A stretch of DNA of 35,155 bases from an uncultured Eggerthellaceae bacterium. GTDB lineage: Bacteria > Actinomycetota > Coriobacteriia > Coriobacteriales > Eggerthellaceae. Positions 15,670 through 24,364 of the stretch are shown here, in pieces. The translations under genes were made by a program, and so were the position numbers. Numbering within the stretch: the first letter of the stretch is position 1; the number at the start of each line of letters is the position of its first letter. The DNA lies in the NCBI GenBank assembly GCA_947565915.1, contig CANOHY010000022.1, positions 1 to 35,155 on the forward strand, in the 5' to 3' direction. Under the pieces are notes generated by a model that saw only the letters and a program-made list of their open reading frames with translations, was not told the origin of the DNA and did no database searches.

Positions 15670-16992
15670 TCAGTCCTTCTTCTTGAACTTGATTCGAATG
15701 GGCGTGCCCTTCAGGTCGAATGCCTTGCGCATGCTGTTCTCCAGGTACCGCTCGTAGTTGTCGTCAACTATATCGGGCCTGTTCGCGAAGAAGGTGAAGG
15801 TGGGCGGGCAGGTGCCTGTTTGCGTGACGTACTTGATGCGCAAGTGCGCCTTGCCCTTCGAAATGGTATGACCGACCTCGCGCACCTCGGCAAGCCACGT
15901 GTTCAGCTGGTTGGTGGGAATGGTCTTCGAGAAGTTGGCATAGGCAACGTCGATTGCCTCCCAGATCCTCTGCACGCTCTTGCCCGTGAGTGCCGATATG
16001 GCCACCACCGGTGCATAACCCACGTACATCATGCGGTCGGCAATGCGCTCGCGCAGCTGCTCTTTGGGCTCGGGGCCTTCCAGCAAGTCCCATTTGTTGA
16101 GCGCTATCACCAACCCGCAGCCCCTGTCGTGGGCAAAGCGGGCAACGCGTTGGTCTTGATCGGTCAAGCCGAGGGTGGAATCGATCACCAACACGGCCAC
16201 GTCAGCGCGATCGATGGCCCGCATCGCACGGACGAACCCGTAGTACTCCACGTCTTCGTCTATCTGGCTCTTACGGCGCAAACCTGCCGTGTCCACGATG
16301 GTATAGCGCACGCCATCGTGCACGATGGGCGTGTCGATGGCGTCGCGCGTGGTTCCCGCCACATCAGAGACGATTGAGCGGTCGTTGCCTGTTAGCTGGT
16401 TGGTGAGCGATGACTTTCCCGCATTCGGCCGCCCGATGATGGCCACGTTTATGCCCGTGTCCTCGGGTGTAACATCGCCTTCAAGCGCGCCCGAGCTTTG
16501 CAGGGCGGAAACCACCTGGTCCAAGATGTCGCCTGTTCCGTGGCCATGGGCCGCCGAGAGCGGCCACACTTCGCCGAGCCCCAAGCTATAGAACTCGTAC
16601 ATGTCGTCGTAGCGATTCGGCGTATCCAGCTTGTTGGCCGCAAGCACCACCGGCTTTCCCGACTTGCGCAATATGCGCGCGACTTCCTCGTCGTCGGCAT
16701 TCACGCCGGTGCGACTATCCACGATGAACACGATTACGTCAGCCTCGTTCGCCGCTGTGAAGGCTTGGCTGCGAATGGACATTTGGAAGTCGTCATCGGT
16801 GGTCATCTCGATGCCACCAGTGTCGATCAGCATGAACGACACGCCGTTCCAGTCGGCCTCATGATACGAGCGGTCGCGCGTAACTCCGCGCATCTCATGC
16901 ACGATGGCCTCATCAGAGCCAACGATGCGATTCACGAAAGTCGATTTGCCCACATTCGGGCAGCCGACTACCGCCACCAAGGGAAGCGCCAT
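15670..16992 (-). CDS. der: Ribosome biogenesis GTPase Der (EngA)
   Basis: Der has two tandem GTPase domains and a KH-like domain, and acts in 50S subunit maturation. G1 motifs are GCPNVGKS (residues 10-17) and GRPNAGKSS; both DTAG-like G3 motifs (DTGG, DTAG), both NKxD motifs (NKLD, NKWD) and the switch RGVTRD / AGTTRD are present. The KH-like C-terminus ends GTPIRIKFKKKD. At 440 residues it has the standard length. It follows the DUF512 gene by 30 nt, an order widely kept in Clostridia-like genomes. Confidence 0.97.
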   Translation of the reverse strand: MALPLVAVVGCPNVGKSTFVNRIVGSDEAIVHEMRGVTRDRSYHEADWNGVSFMLIDTGGIEMTTDDDFQMSIRSQAFTAANEADVIVFIVDSRTGVNADDEEVARILRKSGKPVVLAANKLDTPNRYDDMYEFYSLGLGEVWPLSAAHGHGTGDILDQVVSALQSSGALEGDVTPEDTGINVAIIGRPNAGKSSLTNQLTGNDRSIVSDVAGTTRDAIDTPIVHDGVRYTIVDTAGLRRKSQIDEDVEYYGFVRAMRAIDRADVAVLVIDSTLGLTDQDQRVARFAHDRGCGLVIALNKWDLLEGPEPKEQLRERIADRMMYVGYAPVVAISALTGKSVQRIWEAIDVAYANFSKTIPTNQLNTWLAEVREVGHTISKGKAHLRIKYVTQTGTCPPTFTFFANRPDIVDDNYERYLENSMRKAFDLKGTPIRIKFKKKD

Positions 16993-17022
16993 GGGTTCTC
17001 TCCTTGCTCGGGCACGCGCAGC

Positions 17023-18516
17023 CTAGAGGTCTGCACCCGTCAATTCCAGCAGCTGTTGGAAGCATTCTCTCGGAAAACAGGATACCACGGCAACAGGAAG
17101 GCTCAGCGACTGGGCAATGTCGGTAAGCGCCATGCCATCAAGCGTGAGGCCATCGTCGTTGAACATGACGCGCGGCAACGCCACGATGCGCTTTGCCGCA
17201 GTCGATGCCACCTGCATGCCTTCGAGCGCCTGAAGCGCATTTATCACGTCTTGGCCCGTCAGCAAACCCGTCACATCAACATTGCCGCCGAAGTAGCGGT
17301 TTTCCACGTAGAACGGCAACAGCCTGCCTTGCAAGCGCTCATCGCGCGCAAGTATCGTCAGATAGGCCTGCGGCGCAAAGCCCGACACCAGGGCAACCTG
17401 CAAGCCCTCATGCACAAGGTGACTTCCAACCTGCTCCAATAGCCCCGATTGCTCGGCATCATGCCATTCGTCTAGCACGCTGCGAACGATGCCGATGCCG
17501 TCCTCGAACATGTCGAACTCCCCATAGAACGAGGCGTCAGGCAGCTTCTCGAGCACTTGGCGCCCATAGGCAGTGAGGTAGAGCTCGTCGGCAGCATAGA
17601 CCCACCCGTAGCCGCGCTCTGCCAGCGCACGCTGCTGGAAGGGCTCGATAAGGCGCAGGATTTCCTCGGCTTGCCAGGGTCGATCTAGGCCCGAATCGAA
17701 TGCCTCTTGATGCCGCGTATAGCCAAGAGGCACAATGCCAACGGTGAGAATCCCCTCGCGTCGGTAAGCCCAATCCAAGGTAGACTTCAGCACCTCGCCA
17801 TCGTTGACGCCCGGCACGAGCACGATTTGCACATGCGCCTCGATCCCCGCAGCGAGCAAACGCTCGAAGGCATCGAGCCCCGCTTGCGCATGGGCGCCCA
17901 TCAGCGCCTTGCGCACAGCTGGGTCCACGGCATGCAGGGAAACGCGCAGAGGCGAGAGGCGCTGCTCCACGATGCGCGCCTCATCGGCAGCGCTCAAGTT
18001 GGTAAGCGTCACGAACGTCCCGGCTAAGAAGCTCAGCCGATAGTCGTCGTCGCGCAGATACAGTGATTCGCGCATATCAGCGGGAAGCTGCCGCATGAAG
18101 CAGAAGCTGCAGGCATTCCTGCATTGCTTCACCCCGTCGAACACAAGCAGGTCGAACTCAAGGCCCCAAGGCTCACCGCATTCGCGCTCGAGCTCGGCGA
18201 TGCCCTCGTTGCCCTCGGCGTCGACATAGCCCACTTCGATGCAATCTCCGGCTGAGCGCCATTGCCAGTCGATGATGTCGCTCACCGGCTCGCCATCGAG
18301 CCCGGTTACCTTCCACCCCGGCGCAAAGCCCGCCTCTTCGGCCACAGAGCCAGGCTCAACTGCAACAACTTCCACGACAGGGCCGGCAGTCGCCTGACAA
18401 GACGCAGCATCGCCTAGTGCCGCACTGCCCTGAGCGCACAGGGCAGCTGCCTTCTCTACATCACGCGGTGGGTAGGTCTGCGAAGCACCCGACTCAGGCG
18501 CACCCGTGGTAGTCAT
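17023..18516 (-). CDS. DUF512 family protein with PDZ-like and radical-SAM-like domains
   Basis: After about 45 low-complexity residues, a PDZ-like segment (VVAVEPGSVAEEAGFAPGWKV, then DGEPVSDIIDW) leads into a radical-SAM-type core with Cys132, Cys136 and Cys139 in CRNACSFCF. DDDYRLSFLAGTFVTLTN follows, the hallmark of the DUF512 (YtvB-like/NosX-unrelated) family. The C-terminal half (GLQVALVSGFAPQAYL, VENRYFGGNVDVTGLLTGQD) is the DUF512 domain. Three spaced cysteines suggest a 4Fe-4S cluster; the reaction is unknown. The ATG at 18516 overlaps the ispH stop by 4 nt and has GAGGAG 8 nt upstream. Its fixed position between ispH and der suggests a link to either isoprenoid or ribosome biology, but this is only context. 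Confidence 0.9.
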   Translation of the reverse strand: MTTTGAPESGASQTYPPRDVEKAAALCAQGSAALGDAASCQATAGPVVEVVAVEPGSVAEEAGFAPGWKVTGLDGEPVSDIIDWQWRSAGDCIEVGYVDAEGNEGIAELERECGEPWGLEFDLLVFDGVKQCRNACSFCFMRQLPADMRESLYLRDDDYRLSFLAGTFVTLTNLSAADEARIVEQRLSPLRVSLHAVDPAVRKALMGAHAQAGLDAFERLLAAGIEAHVQIVLVPGVNDGEVLKSTLDWAYRREGILTVGIVPLGYTRHQEAFDSGLDRPWQAEEILRLIEPFQQRALAERGYGWVYAADELYLTAYGRQVLEKLPDASFYGEFDMFEDGIGIVRSVLDEWHDAEQSGLLEQVGSHLVHEGLQVALVSGFAPQAYLTILARDERLQGRLLPFYVENRYFGGNVDVTGLLTGQDVINALQALEGMQVASTAAKRIVALPRVMFNDDGLTLDGMALTDIAQSLSLPVAVVSCFPRECFQQLLELTGADL

Positions 18517-19394
18517 GAGCACGACTCCTCTGAAAAGCCGTCTTCTTCCAGAATGCCGCCGAGCTCCTCTATGCGCCCGGCCACATCGTCAATCTGGCTC
18601 GTTGGCGTTGATGCGCCAGCTGTAATGCCCACCACCTCGACACCTGCAAGCATGGAAGGCTCCACCTCTTCGGCAGACTCGATATGGTAGGTACGCGCGC
18701 ACTGCTCCGAGCATATCTCGGCCAGGCGCGTGGTGTTGGAGGAATTGCGTCCTCCTATCACCATCATGGCATCGGCTATCGTCGCCAAGCTTCGAGCTTC
18801 GCTTTGGCGCATCTGCGTGGCTGTGCAAATGGTGTTCTTCACTTGCGGCTCGACGCCCCGCTCACGCAACGCGGCCACCACCGAGCACAGCTTGGCCTCG
18901 GGCTGAGTGGTTTGCACCACAACGCCCACGGGTGCCTGCAAGCCTTCGGGAACGTCGCTTCCATCTGCAACCACGCTCACCGTGCCTCCTGCATCAAGCG
19001 CGTGCGCCTTGATGCCCTCTACCTCTGGGTGCCCCTCTTCGCCGACCACTATCACGTGACAGCCTTCGCGGGCGAGCGCAGCAGCCGACCTCTGTGCGCG
19101 AAGCACATGGGGGCACGTGGCATCGATGGCGGTGAGTCCCTTTTGCAGCAGCTTGTCGAACACAGCAGGTGCCACGCCATGGCTGCGAATGACCACCGTG
19201 CCGCTCTGGATGTCATCGATGCTCATGGCCACGTGCACGCCCTGCTGTTCCAGATGCGCAACCACGCCCGGGTTGTGTATGAGCTCGCCGAGCGTATGGA
19301 CTTCGCCAACGCCTTTTGAAGCGGCTTCGGCCATGTCAAGGGCACGCCGCACGCCATAGCATGCTCCCGAGTTCTTGGCCTTGATCACGCGCAT
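18513..19394 (-). CDS. ispH: 4-hydroxy-3-methylbut-2-enyl diphosphate reductase
   Basis: IspH is the last enzyme of the MEP pathway and makes IPP and DMAPP with a 4Fe-4S cluster. The three cluster cysteines are visible: Cys12 (SGACYGV), Cys94 (DATCPHV) and Cys190 (NTICTATQMRQ). RSHGV, GEEGHPEVEG, VVQTTQ, GGRNSSNTTRL and GITAGASTP are the other family motifs. The ATG at 19394 follows GAGGG at 5 nt and lies 1 nt after the plsC stop; 54 upstream codons are open but overlap plsC and show no similarity. With this start the protein has 293 residues, the usual length. It marks the organism as using the MEP route. Confidence 0.97.
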   Translation of the reverse strand: MRVIKAKNSGACYGVRRALDMAEAASKGVGEVHTLGELIHNPGVVAHLEQQGVHVAMSIDDIQSGTVVIRSHGVAPAVFDKLLQKGLTAIDATCPHVLRAQRSAAALAREGCHVIVVGEEGHPEVEGIKAHALDAGGTVSVVADGSDVPEGLQAPVGVVVQTTQPEAKLCSVVAALRERGVEPQVKNTICTATQMRQSEARSLATIADAMMVIGGRNSSNTTRLAEICSEQCARTYHIESAEEVEPSMLAGVEVVGITAGASTPTSQIDDVAGRIEELGGILEEDGFSEESCS

Positions 19395-19395
19395 G

Positions 19396-20319
19396 CTAGC
19401 CCTCAAGGCTCGCTGCCAGCTGTGCGGCATCGTGGACGGGAATCGGATGTTCTTCGAAAGCAGCCGAGAAATCCTCCGACTCGGGGAAAAGCGCTCGCAT
19501 GTCCACCTCGCTAGGCTTGCAGCGGCGGGAAAGCGCAAAGCATTCGCGCATGGCATACCAGGTGCAGCCCTCCAAGCGCTCCTCCTTCGGCAGAAAACCG
19601 AAATCGCTCAGCAGCACGGGATCCCCGAATTCCACGGTTACCTTGGGAAACCGGATGCGCTGCCCCTTCTGCTTGATCTTATCCACCTCGCGCACCGTCA
19701 TAGGCAGGATGGGCGCTTTGCCCATGCGCGCAATCAGCGCCGCACCACCATGGAGCGTCGGCTCTATGTTCGACTTCCCGCGGCGCGTTCCCTCTGGCAT
19801 GATCACCACCGGTTCCTTATCCTTCAGGAAGCGGGCCGCGCGCTTGATGCACGTGCGGTCGGCGCTATCGCGCTTGATGGGTATCACGCCCAGAAGCGCA
19901 AAGGCCCAGCCCAAAATGCCACCCGCCTTCTCGAAGAGAGTGCTGCGCGCTATGAAGCGGGGCCAGAGCGGCGGGTGAATGGATAGGAACATGAACACAA
20001 CATCGAGAAACGACGTATGGTTGCCCACTACCACGAAGCCGGTCTTGCCCGCCAGCGCCTCCAGCTTCTCCTTGCCGTCCACTTTGTAGCGGAACAAGCA
20101 CTTGGCAATCAGGCGCACGATAGCCACGGCGCAAATGGCGAAGCCGCGCGGTATGTGCCTCTTGCCCGGCACATCGTTCATGGGCAAATCGAAGTAGCGC
20201 GCGTAGCCAGGAGCCTTCGCAGCGCGCTCGCCCGCGCGCGATTCTTCCCCGTTGCTCGAAGCCTCGCTAGGAGGCTTCGATTCCACTGGCCTCGAATCGC
20301 CAGACCCCTCGCCGCTCAT
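19396..20319 (-). CDS. plsC: 1-acyl-sn-glycerol-3-phosphate acyltransferase (PlsC family)
   Basis: PlsC adds the second acyl chain to make phosphatidic acid. The HxxxxD catalytic motif is His101-Asp106 in NHTSFLD, and the substrate-binding PEGTRR is at about 175-180. A hydrophobic stretch around residues 58-75 (GFAICAVAIVRLIAKCLF) is a probable membrane anchor. The first ~45 residues are charged and low in complexity and are not part of the catalytic fold. At 307 residues it is longer than usual for this reason. The ATG overlaps the cmk stop in ATGA. The cmk-plsC-ispH order is common in Gram-positives. Specificity (lyso-PA versus other lysophospholipids) is inferred from family and context. 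Confidence 0.93.
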   Translation of the reverse strand: MSGEGSGDSRPVESKPPSEASSNGEESRAGERAAKAPGYARYFDLPMNDVPGKRHIPRGFAICAVAIVRLIAKCLFRYKVDGKEKLEALAGKTGFVVVGNHTSFLDVVFMFLSIHPPLWPRFIARSTLFEKAGGILGWAFALLGVIPIKRDSADRTCIKRAARFLKDKEPVVIMPEGTRRGKSNIEPTLHGGAALIARMGKAPILPMTVREVDKIKQKGQRIRFPKVTVEFGDPVLLSDFGFLPKEERLEGCTWYAMRECFALSRRCKPSEVDMRALFPESEDFSAAFEEHPIPVHDAAQLAASLEG

Positions 20320-20990
20320 CGCATGCGCTCTTCTGCCAAGGCGCAGATGCGATCGATCACCTGCTGCTCGGTCATGTCCGAGCTATCCACGACCACTGCG
20401 TCATCGGCTGCCTTGAGCGGTGCCGCTGCGCGCGATGAATCCTTCTCGTCACGGCGGCGCAAGTCGGTGAGCACTTCGTCGAAATCGGTCGAACCAACAC
20501 CTCGCTGCTCGTTTTGCAGCACGCGGCGCCGCGCGCGAGCCTCGTCGGTTGCCGTCAGGAACACCTTGAGCTCCGCATGGGGAAACACCACCGTGCCGAT
20601 GTCGCGCCCCTCGACCACGTAGTTGCCCTGCTCGCCGATGCGCTGCTGTTGGCGCGTGAGCCACTCACGTACGCCCTGCACGGCCGATACGGCCGAGACC
20701 GCACGGTCTACCTCCGCCGTGCGAATGGCGTCGGTAACCTCTATGCCGTCGATGAACACCTGCTTGGGCATCGCGCTTCCCGGCTCGCTCGAAAACGAGA
20801 TTTGCTTCGTTGCCGCAATGCCAGTAAGGCGCTCATCGTCGTCCAGTGCCACGCCTTCCTGCAGGGCATACCAGGCAACGCTGCGATACATCGCTCCCGT
20901 ATCGAGGCAAGAGAACCCAAGCTTGACCGCCACTGCCTTGGAAACGGTGGATTTCCCCGCACCTGACGGTCCGTCGATGGCTATTATCAT
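20316..20990 (-). CDS. cmk: Cytidylate kinase
   Basis: Cmk phosphorylates CMP and dCMP with ATP. The P-loop GPSGAGKST is at residues 7-15, followed by LDTGAMYRSVAW, VVEGRDIGTVVFPHAELKVFLTA and the lid-like RRVLQNEQR; RRRDEKDSSRAAAPLKAADDAV is the characteristic C-terminal stretch. At 224 residues it has the normal length. Both ends overlap neighbours by 4 nt (aroA upstream, plsC downstream), so translation is likely coupled along the chain. Confidence 0.97.
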   Translation of the reverse strand: MIIAIDGPSGAGKSTVSKAVAVKLGFSCLDTGAMYRSVAWYALQEGVALDDDERLTGIAATKQISFSSEPGSAMPKQVFIDGIEVTDAIRTAEVDRAVSAVSAVQGVREWLTRQQQRIGEQGNYVVEGRDIGTVVFPHAELKVFLTATDEARARRRVLQNEQRGVGSTDFDEVLTDLRRRDEKDSSRAAAPLKAADDAVVVDSSDMTEQQVIDRICALAEERMR

Positions 20991-22315
20991 TGCGCTAGCC
21001 CTTCCATCGTGTCGAGAAAATGCGGGAAGCTTACCCGCACGCTATCGAAATCGGTAACCTGAACAGGCTTGTTGCCCACAAGCCCCGCAAGCGACCAGGT
21101 CATGGCCAGGCGATGGTCGCCGCGCGAGTCCAACACCAACCCATCGGGAATCTCCAAGTCGGGCTGCCCCTCTATGAACAGGTCGTCGCCTTCGGTCCAG
21201 GCATCCACGCCCATCTTGCCCAAGCCATCCACGATGGCCGCCAAGCGGTCTGACTCCTTCGCACGCAGCTCCTCCACGTTGCGAAACACCGTTATGCCGC
21301 GCGCGTGCGCCGCCACCATGGCAAGCACAGGCACCTCGTCCACTAAGCTGGCGATCTTATGGCCAGGAATCTCGCAACCGCGCAGGTTGGGCGCATACCC
21401 CACGCTGATGGTGCCGAAGGGCTCCTTGCCAGCGCACCCGGTACGCCGTGCGGTAACCTCAACGCCCATGCGCTCCAGCGTTATGAGAAATCCGGTGCGC
21501 GCCATGTTGAGCGACACGTCGGTGATGGTAACTTCGCTACCCCGCTTCAACGCTGCGGCGCACAGTATGTATGCGGCCGAGGAGGGATCACCAGGCACAT
21601 GCACGTCGCAGCTATGCATGCGCGCAGGGCCCACCACGCGCGCCGATTGCTCACCCGCCGTGGTGTCCACCCCGAACTCGGGAAGCATCAGCTCGGTGTG
21701 GTTGCGCGAAATCGACGGCTCGTTGACCTCGGTCACGCCGTCGGCGAACACGCCTGCCAACAAGATAGCCGTTTTCAGCTGCGCCGAGGCCATGGGCGAA
21801 TCGTAGGTGATGGCCTTCAGGTTACGCGTGCCATGCTCAACGATGGGAAGCGTCTCTGCCCCTGCTGGCTGGAAGGTCACGCCCATCTTCATGAGGGGTG
21901 CCGTGATGCGCCGCATCGGACGCTTGGACAGCGAGGCATCGCCTTCGATGCGCGCTTCGATGTCCCAGGGTGCCAGCATGCCCATCAGAAGCCGTGCCGT
22001 GGTACCCGAGTTCGCGCAATACAAAGGCTCGCTCGGCTGCTGGGGCCCCGCGCTTCCCCAGCCCTCGATAGTGCCCGCAAGCGACCCGTCGGGCTGCTCG
22101 GTCATATCGACCTTCGCTCCCAGCTTTTCAACCACATCGACCGATGCGCGCACGTCCTCGGAATCCAGCACGCCCGAAAGCTTCGATGTGCCCTCGGCCA
22201 TGGCAGAGAACAGCACTGCACGATGCGATATGGACTTATCGCCTGGAACAGCGGTTTTCCCCACCAAGGGCCCCAGAAGCGGATAGATGATTTGGGGTTG
22301 TTCATTGCAAGACAT
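20987..22315 (-). CDS. aroA: 3-phosphoshikimate 1-carboxyvinyltransferase (EPSP synthase)
   Basis: AroA joins shikimate 3-phosphate and PEP in the pathway to chorismate. Visible motifs are GDKSISHR (residues 25-32), CANSGTTARLLMG, GDASLSKRPM, SAQLKTAILLAG and RAKESDRL. At 442 residues it has the normal length. The ATG at 22315 is preferred to the one at 22321 because AAGGAG lies 7 nt upstream; the longer frame to 22357 is unsupported. It overlaps tyrA by 14 nt, placing the two aromatic pathway genes in one translational unit. The glycine-rich loop around residue 90-100 reads NSGTTAR, so the enzyme's glyphosate class cannot be settled by eye. Confidence 0.96.
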   Translation of the reverse strand: MSCNEQPQIIYPLLGPLVGKTAVPGDKSISHRAVLFSAMAEGTSKLSGVLDSEDVRASVDVVEKLGAKVDMTEQPDGSLAGTIEGWGSAGPQQPSEPLYCANSGTTARLLMGMLAPWDIEARIEGDASLSKRPMRRITAPLMKMGVTFQPAGAETLPIVEHGTRNLKAITYDSPMASAQLKTAILLAGVFADGVTEVNEPSISRNHTELMLPEFGVDTTAGEQSARVVGPARMHSCDVHVPGDPSSAAYILCAAALKRGSEVTITDVSLNMARTGFLITLERMGVEVTARRTGCAGKEPFGTISVGYAPNLRGCEIPGHKIASLVDEVPVLAMVAAHARGITVFRNVEELRAKESDRLAAIVDGLGKMGVDAWTEGDDLFIEGQPDLEIPDGLVLDSRGDHRLAMTWSLAGLVGNKPVQVTDFDSVRVSFPHFLDTMEGLAQ

Positions 22316-23444
22316 GAGCATGCTCCTTCGGATTGAGCGGCTGAAACGAAACGGCATACCCTGCCGAAATGAGCTCGGATGAGAACTGCCCTATGTCGCC
22401 TTCGTCGGTAATGACAAGCGACAGGAAGGCGCGATCTTCGGTTACGTGGTCGATGTCGATGGACTGGATGTTGCAGCCCACTTCGCTTGCCAGGGCGGTT
22501 GCCTGCGCAACCGCACCAGGATGGTTCGAAATGGGAATGCGCACCTCGATGAGGTTATCGGCACTGGGCACCCAGGAAGCGGGAAGGGACCGGCGAAGCT
22601 CGGCAGCATTGGCAAGCAAGCCTGTGAGGCGCGCTCGGTCGTCCGCTTCGAGCGCATCTATGAACTCGCCCAATATGCCCTGCATCTCGCGAAGGCCCGT
22701 GTGCACCTGATCCTTGTTGTCGAATGCGATGCCGCTCCACAGCTGCGGAGAACCGGCAGCCACGCGCGTGGTGTCCTTGAAGCCACCCGCGGCTAGGCGC
22801 ATGATGGATTGCTGGTCGTCGGCCGCATGCGCAGCAAGCTCCACGAGCGATGCCGCCACGAAATGCGGAACATGGCTCACCACGGCAATGGCGTGGTCGT
22901 GCTGCTCGCGGGGAATCACGATGACGCGCGCTCCCAGCGCCACGATGAATTCGTGCATCTGCGGCAAGTAGTCCACGGGAGTGCGCTCGTCGGGGCACAG
23001 AATCCAGTAAGCTCCCTGGAAGAGGTCGGCGCGTGCTCCCTCGATGCCATTTACCTCCGAGCCAGCCATCGGATGCCCCGGCAGGAAATTCTCGGGTTCC
23101 TCCAGCAGCTGCTGGGCCATCTCCACGATGCGATCCTTCGTAGAAGAGGTATCGGTGATGATGCCCGCATATCCGCTTTTCGCAATCGCCTCGAAATAGG
23201 TTGCATCTGCTTCCACCGGCGTGGCCAAGATCACCAAATCGGTTTGTCCGGAAAAGGCGCGCTGAAGGTTATCGGAAGTGGGTTCAAGCGCTTCGTCGAC
23301 CACATGCTCTGCAAGTGCCACCTCGCGCGTGCGCGCATCGATATCGAAGCCGATCAAGCGCATATCGGGCCACGCATCCCGCGTGGCCTGCGCTATGGAG
23401 GCTCCAATAAGCCCGAGGCCCACTATGACTACTTGCTTGAACAT
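22302..23444 (-). CDS. tyrA: Prephenate dehydrogenase with C-terminal ACT domain
   Basis: TyrA oxidatively decarboxylates prephenate to 4-hydroxyphenylpyruvate for tyrosine. The Rossmann motif GLGLIGAS is at residues 9-16 and the family stretches TDTSSTKDRIV, GHPMAGSEVNGIEGA, HDHAIAVVSHVPHFVAASL and AAGGFKDTTRVAAGSP are clear. From about residue 297 an ACT-like domain (VRIPISNHPGAVAQATALASEVGCNIQSIDI) suggests feedback control by tyrosine. There is no chorismate mutase domain. The ATG follows GGAGG at 8 nt. It is first in the tyrA-aroA-cmk-plsC-ispH-DUF512-der-plsY-gpsA chain, with a candidate promoter just upstream. Confidence 0.95.
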   Translation of the reverse strand: MFKQVVIVGLGLIGASIAQATRDAWPDMRLIGFDIDARTREVALAEHVVDEALEPTSDNLQRAFSGQTDLVILATPVEADATYFEAIAKSGYAGIITDTSSTKDRIVEMAQQLLEEPENFLPGHPMAGSEVNGIEGARADLFQGAYWILCPDERTPVDYLPQMHEFIVALGARVIVIPREQHDHAIAVVSHVPHFVAASLVELAAHAADDQQSIMRLAAGGFKDTTRVAAGSPQLWSGIAFDNKDQVHTGLREMQGILGEFIDALEADDRARLTGLLANAAELRRSLPASWVPSADNLIEVRIPISNHPGAVAQATALASEVGCNIQSIDIDHVTEDRAFLSLVITDEGDIGQFSSELISAGYAVSFQPLNPKEHAHVLQ

Positions 23445-23470
23445 GCACGCTTCCTCCCTGAATGCACCTC

Positions 23471-23479
23471 ATTCTAGCA
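23471..23479 (-). promoter_or_regulatory. Extended -10 promoter of the tyrA operon
   Basis: The minus strand reads TGCTAGAAT, an extended -10 box about 27 nt before the tyrA start, leaving a short leader. No good -35 hexamer is seen at 16-18 nt. It is the only promoter-like element found for the nine-gene chain; the 140-nt gap to rluB holds otherwise only a weak TGATGC/GCATCA inverted pair. Confidence 0.5.
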
Positions 23480-23584
23480 CGGGGCAAGCGACTGCACATG
23501 ACGATTGAAGAACGCAGCATCAAGCATGGATAAGTCGATGTCGCAGCCTGCGAAGCTGATGCATTCGAGACAAAAGCATCATGC

Positions 23585-24364
23585 CTATCGGAGATTACCA
23601 GAATCGCCCTGCGCATCCTGCAGAAGAGCATGCAAGCTTGCGCATTCCGCATCGGTGAGCTGCCGCCATGCGCCTAAACCCAAATCGCCAAGCTCCAAGG
23701 GCCCCAGCTTCGTGCGACGAAGCTGCACCACTTTATGCCCCACAGCTTCGAACATGCGCTTTACCTGGTGGTACTGCCCCTCATGGACCGTGATCTCGGC
23801 ACGATTGCCGCGCTTGCCGAACACGCGCACCTCAGCCGGCTGCGCAGCAAACCCCTCCACCTTCACGCCCTGACGCAGCTGCTCGGCTTCTTCCGGCAGC
23901 AACGTGCCGTTCAGCGTAACCTCATAGGTCTTGGGAACATGATGCGAAGGATGCAGCAGCGCATGGCCCAGGCTGCCATCGGTGGAGAAGAGCAGAAGCC
24001 CCGTGGCATCGCAGTCCAAACGGCCAAGCGGATAAAGCCCCGGGTAGCGCTCGAGCGGCAACAGGTCGGCCACGATGCGCTCATGCCCTTGACGCTTCAT
24101 CGACGTGACCACGCCAGCTGGCTTGTTGAGCATCAGCGTTACGGACACATCGAGCAAATCGATGCGCTTGCCATCGACGCGCACCACATCGATGCCCGGC
24201 ACCACTTTCTGGCCAACAAGCGCTACTTCCCCGTTCACGCTCACGCGCCCGGTGGCAACCATCTCATCGCTTGCGCGCCGCGAGGCTACGCCAGCACGAG
24301 CCAGATAACGCTGAAGGCGCATGGGCTGGGCCGTGCCTTGCGAGTCTTGCGTGCTATTCGTCAT
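23585..24364 (-). CDS. rluB: Pseudouridine synthase, RluB/RsuA family
   Basis: This enzyme isomerises a uridine in rRNA (RluB acts at U2605 of 23S rRNA in E. coli). An S4 RNA-binding domain comes first (MRLQRYLARAGVASRRASDEMV), then the catalytic domain with the aspartate motif GRLDCDATGLLLFSTDG, and ALLHPSHHVPKTYEV and EGQYHQVKRMFEAVGH. At 259 residues it has the usual length. The ATG at 24364 overlaps scpB by 11 nt; a start at 24322 (MRLQRY) is also possible, as neither has a strong ribosome-binding site. The scpA-scpB-rluB order is classical in Gram-positives, which favours RluB over RsuA. Confidence 0.93.
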   Translation of the reverse strand: MTNSTQDSQGTAQPMRLQRYLARAGVASRRASDEMVATGRVSVNGEVALVGQKVVPGIDVVRVDGKRIDLLDVSVTLMLNKPAGVVTSMKRQGHERIVADLLPLERYPGLYPLGRLDCDATGLLLFSTDGSLGHALLHPSHHVPKTYEVTLNGTLLPEEAEQLRQGVKVEGFAAQPAEVRVFGKRGNRAEITVHEGQYHQVKRMFEAVGHKVVQLRRTKLGPLELGDLGLGAWRQLTDAECASLHALLQDAQGDSGNLR

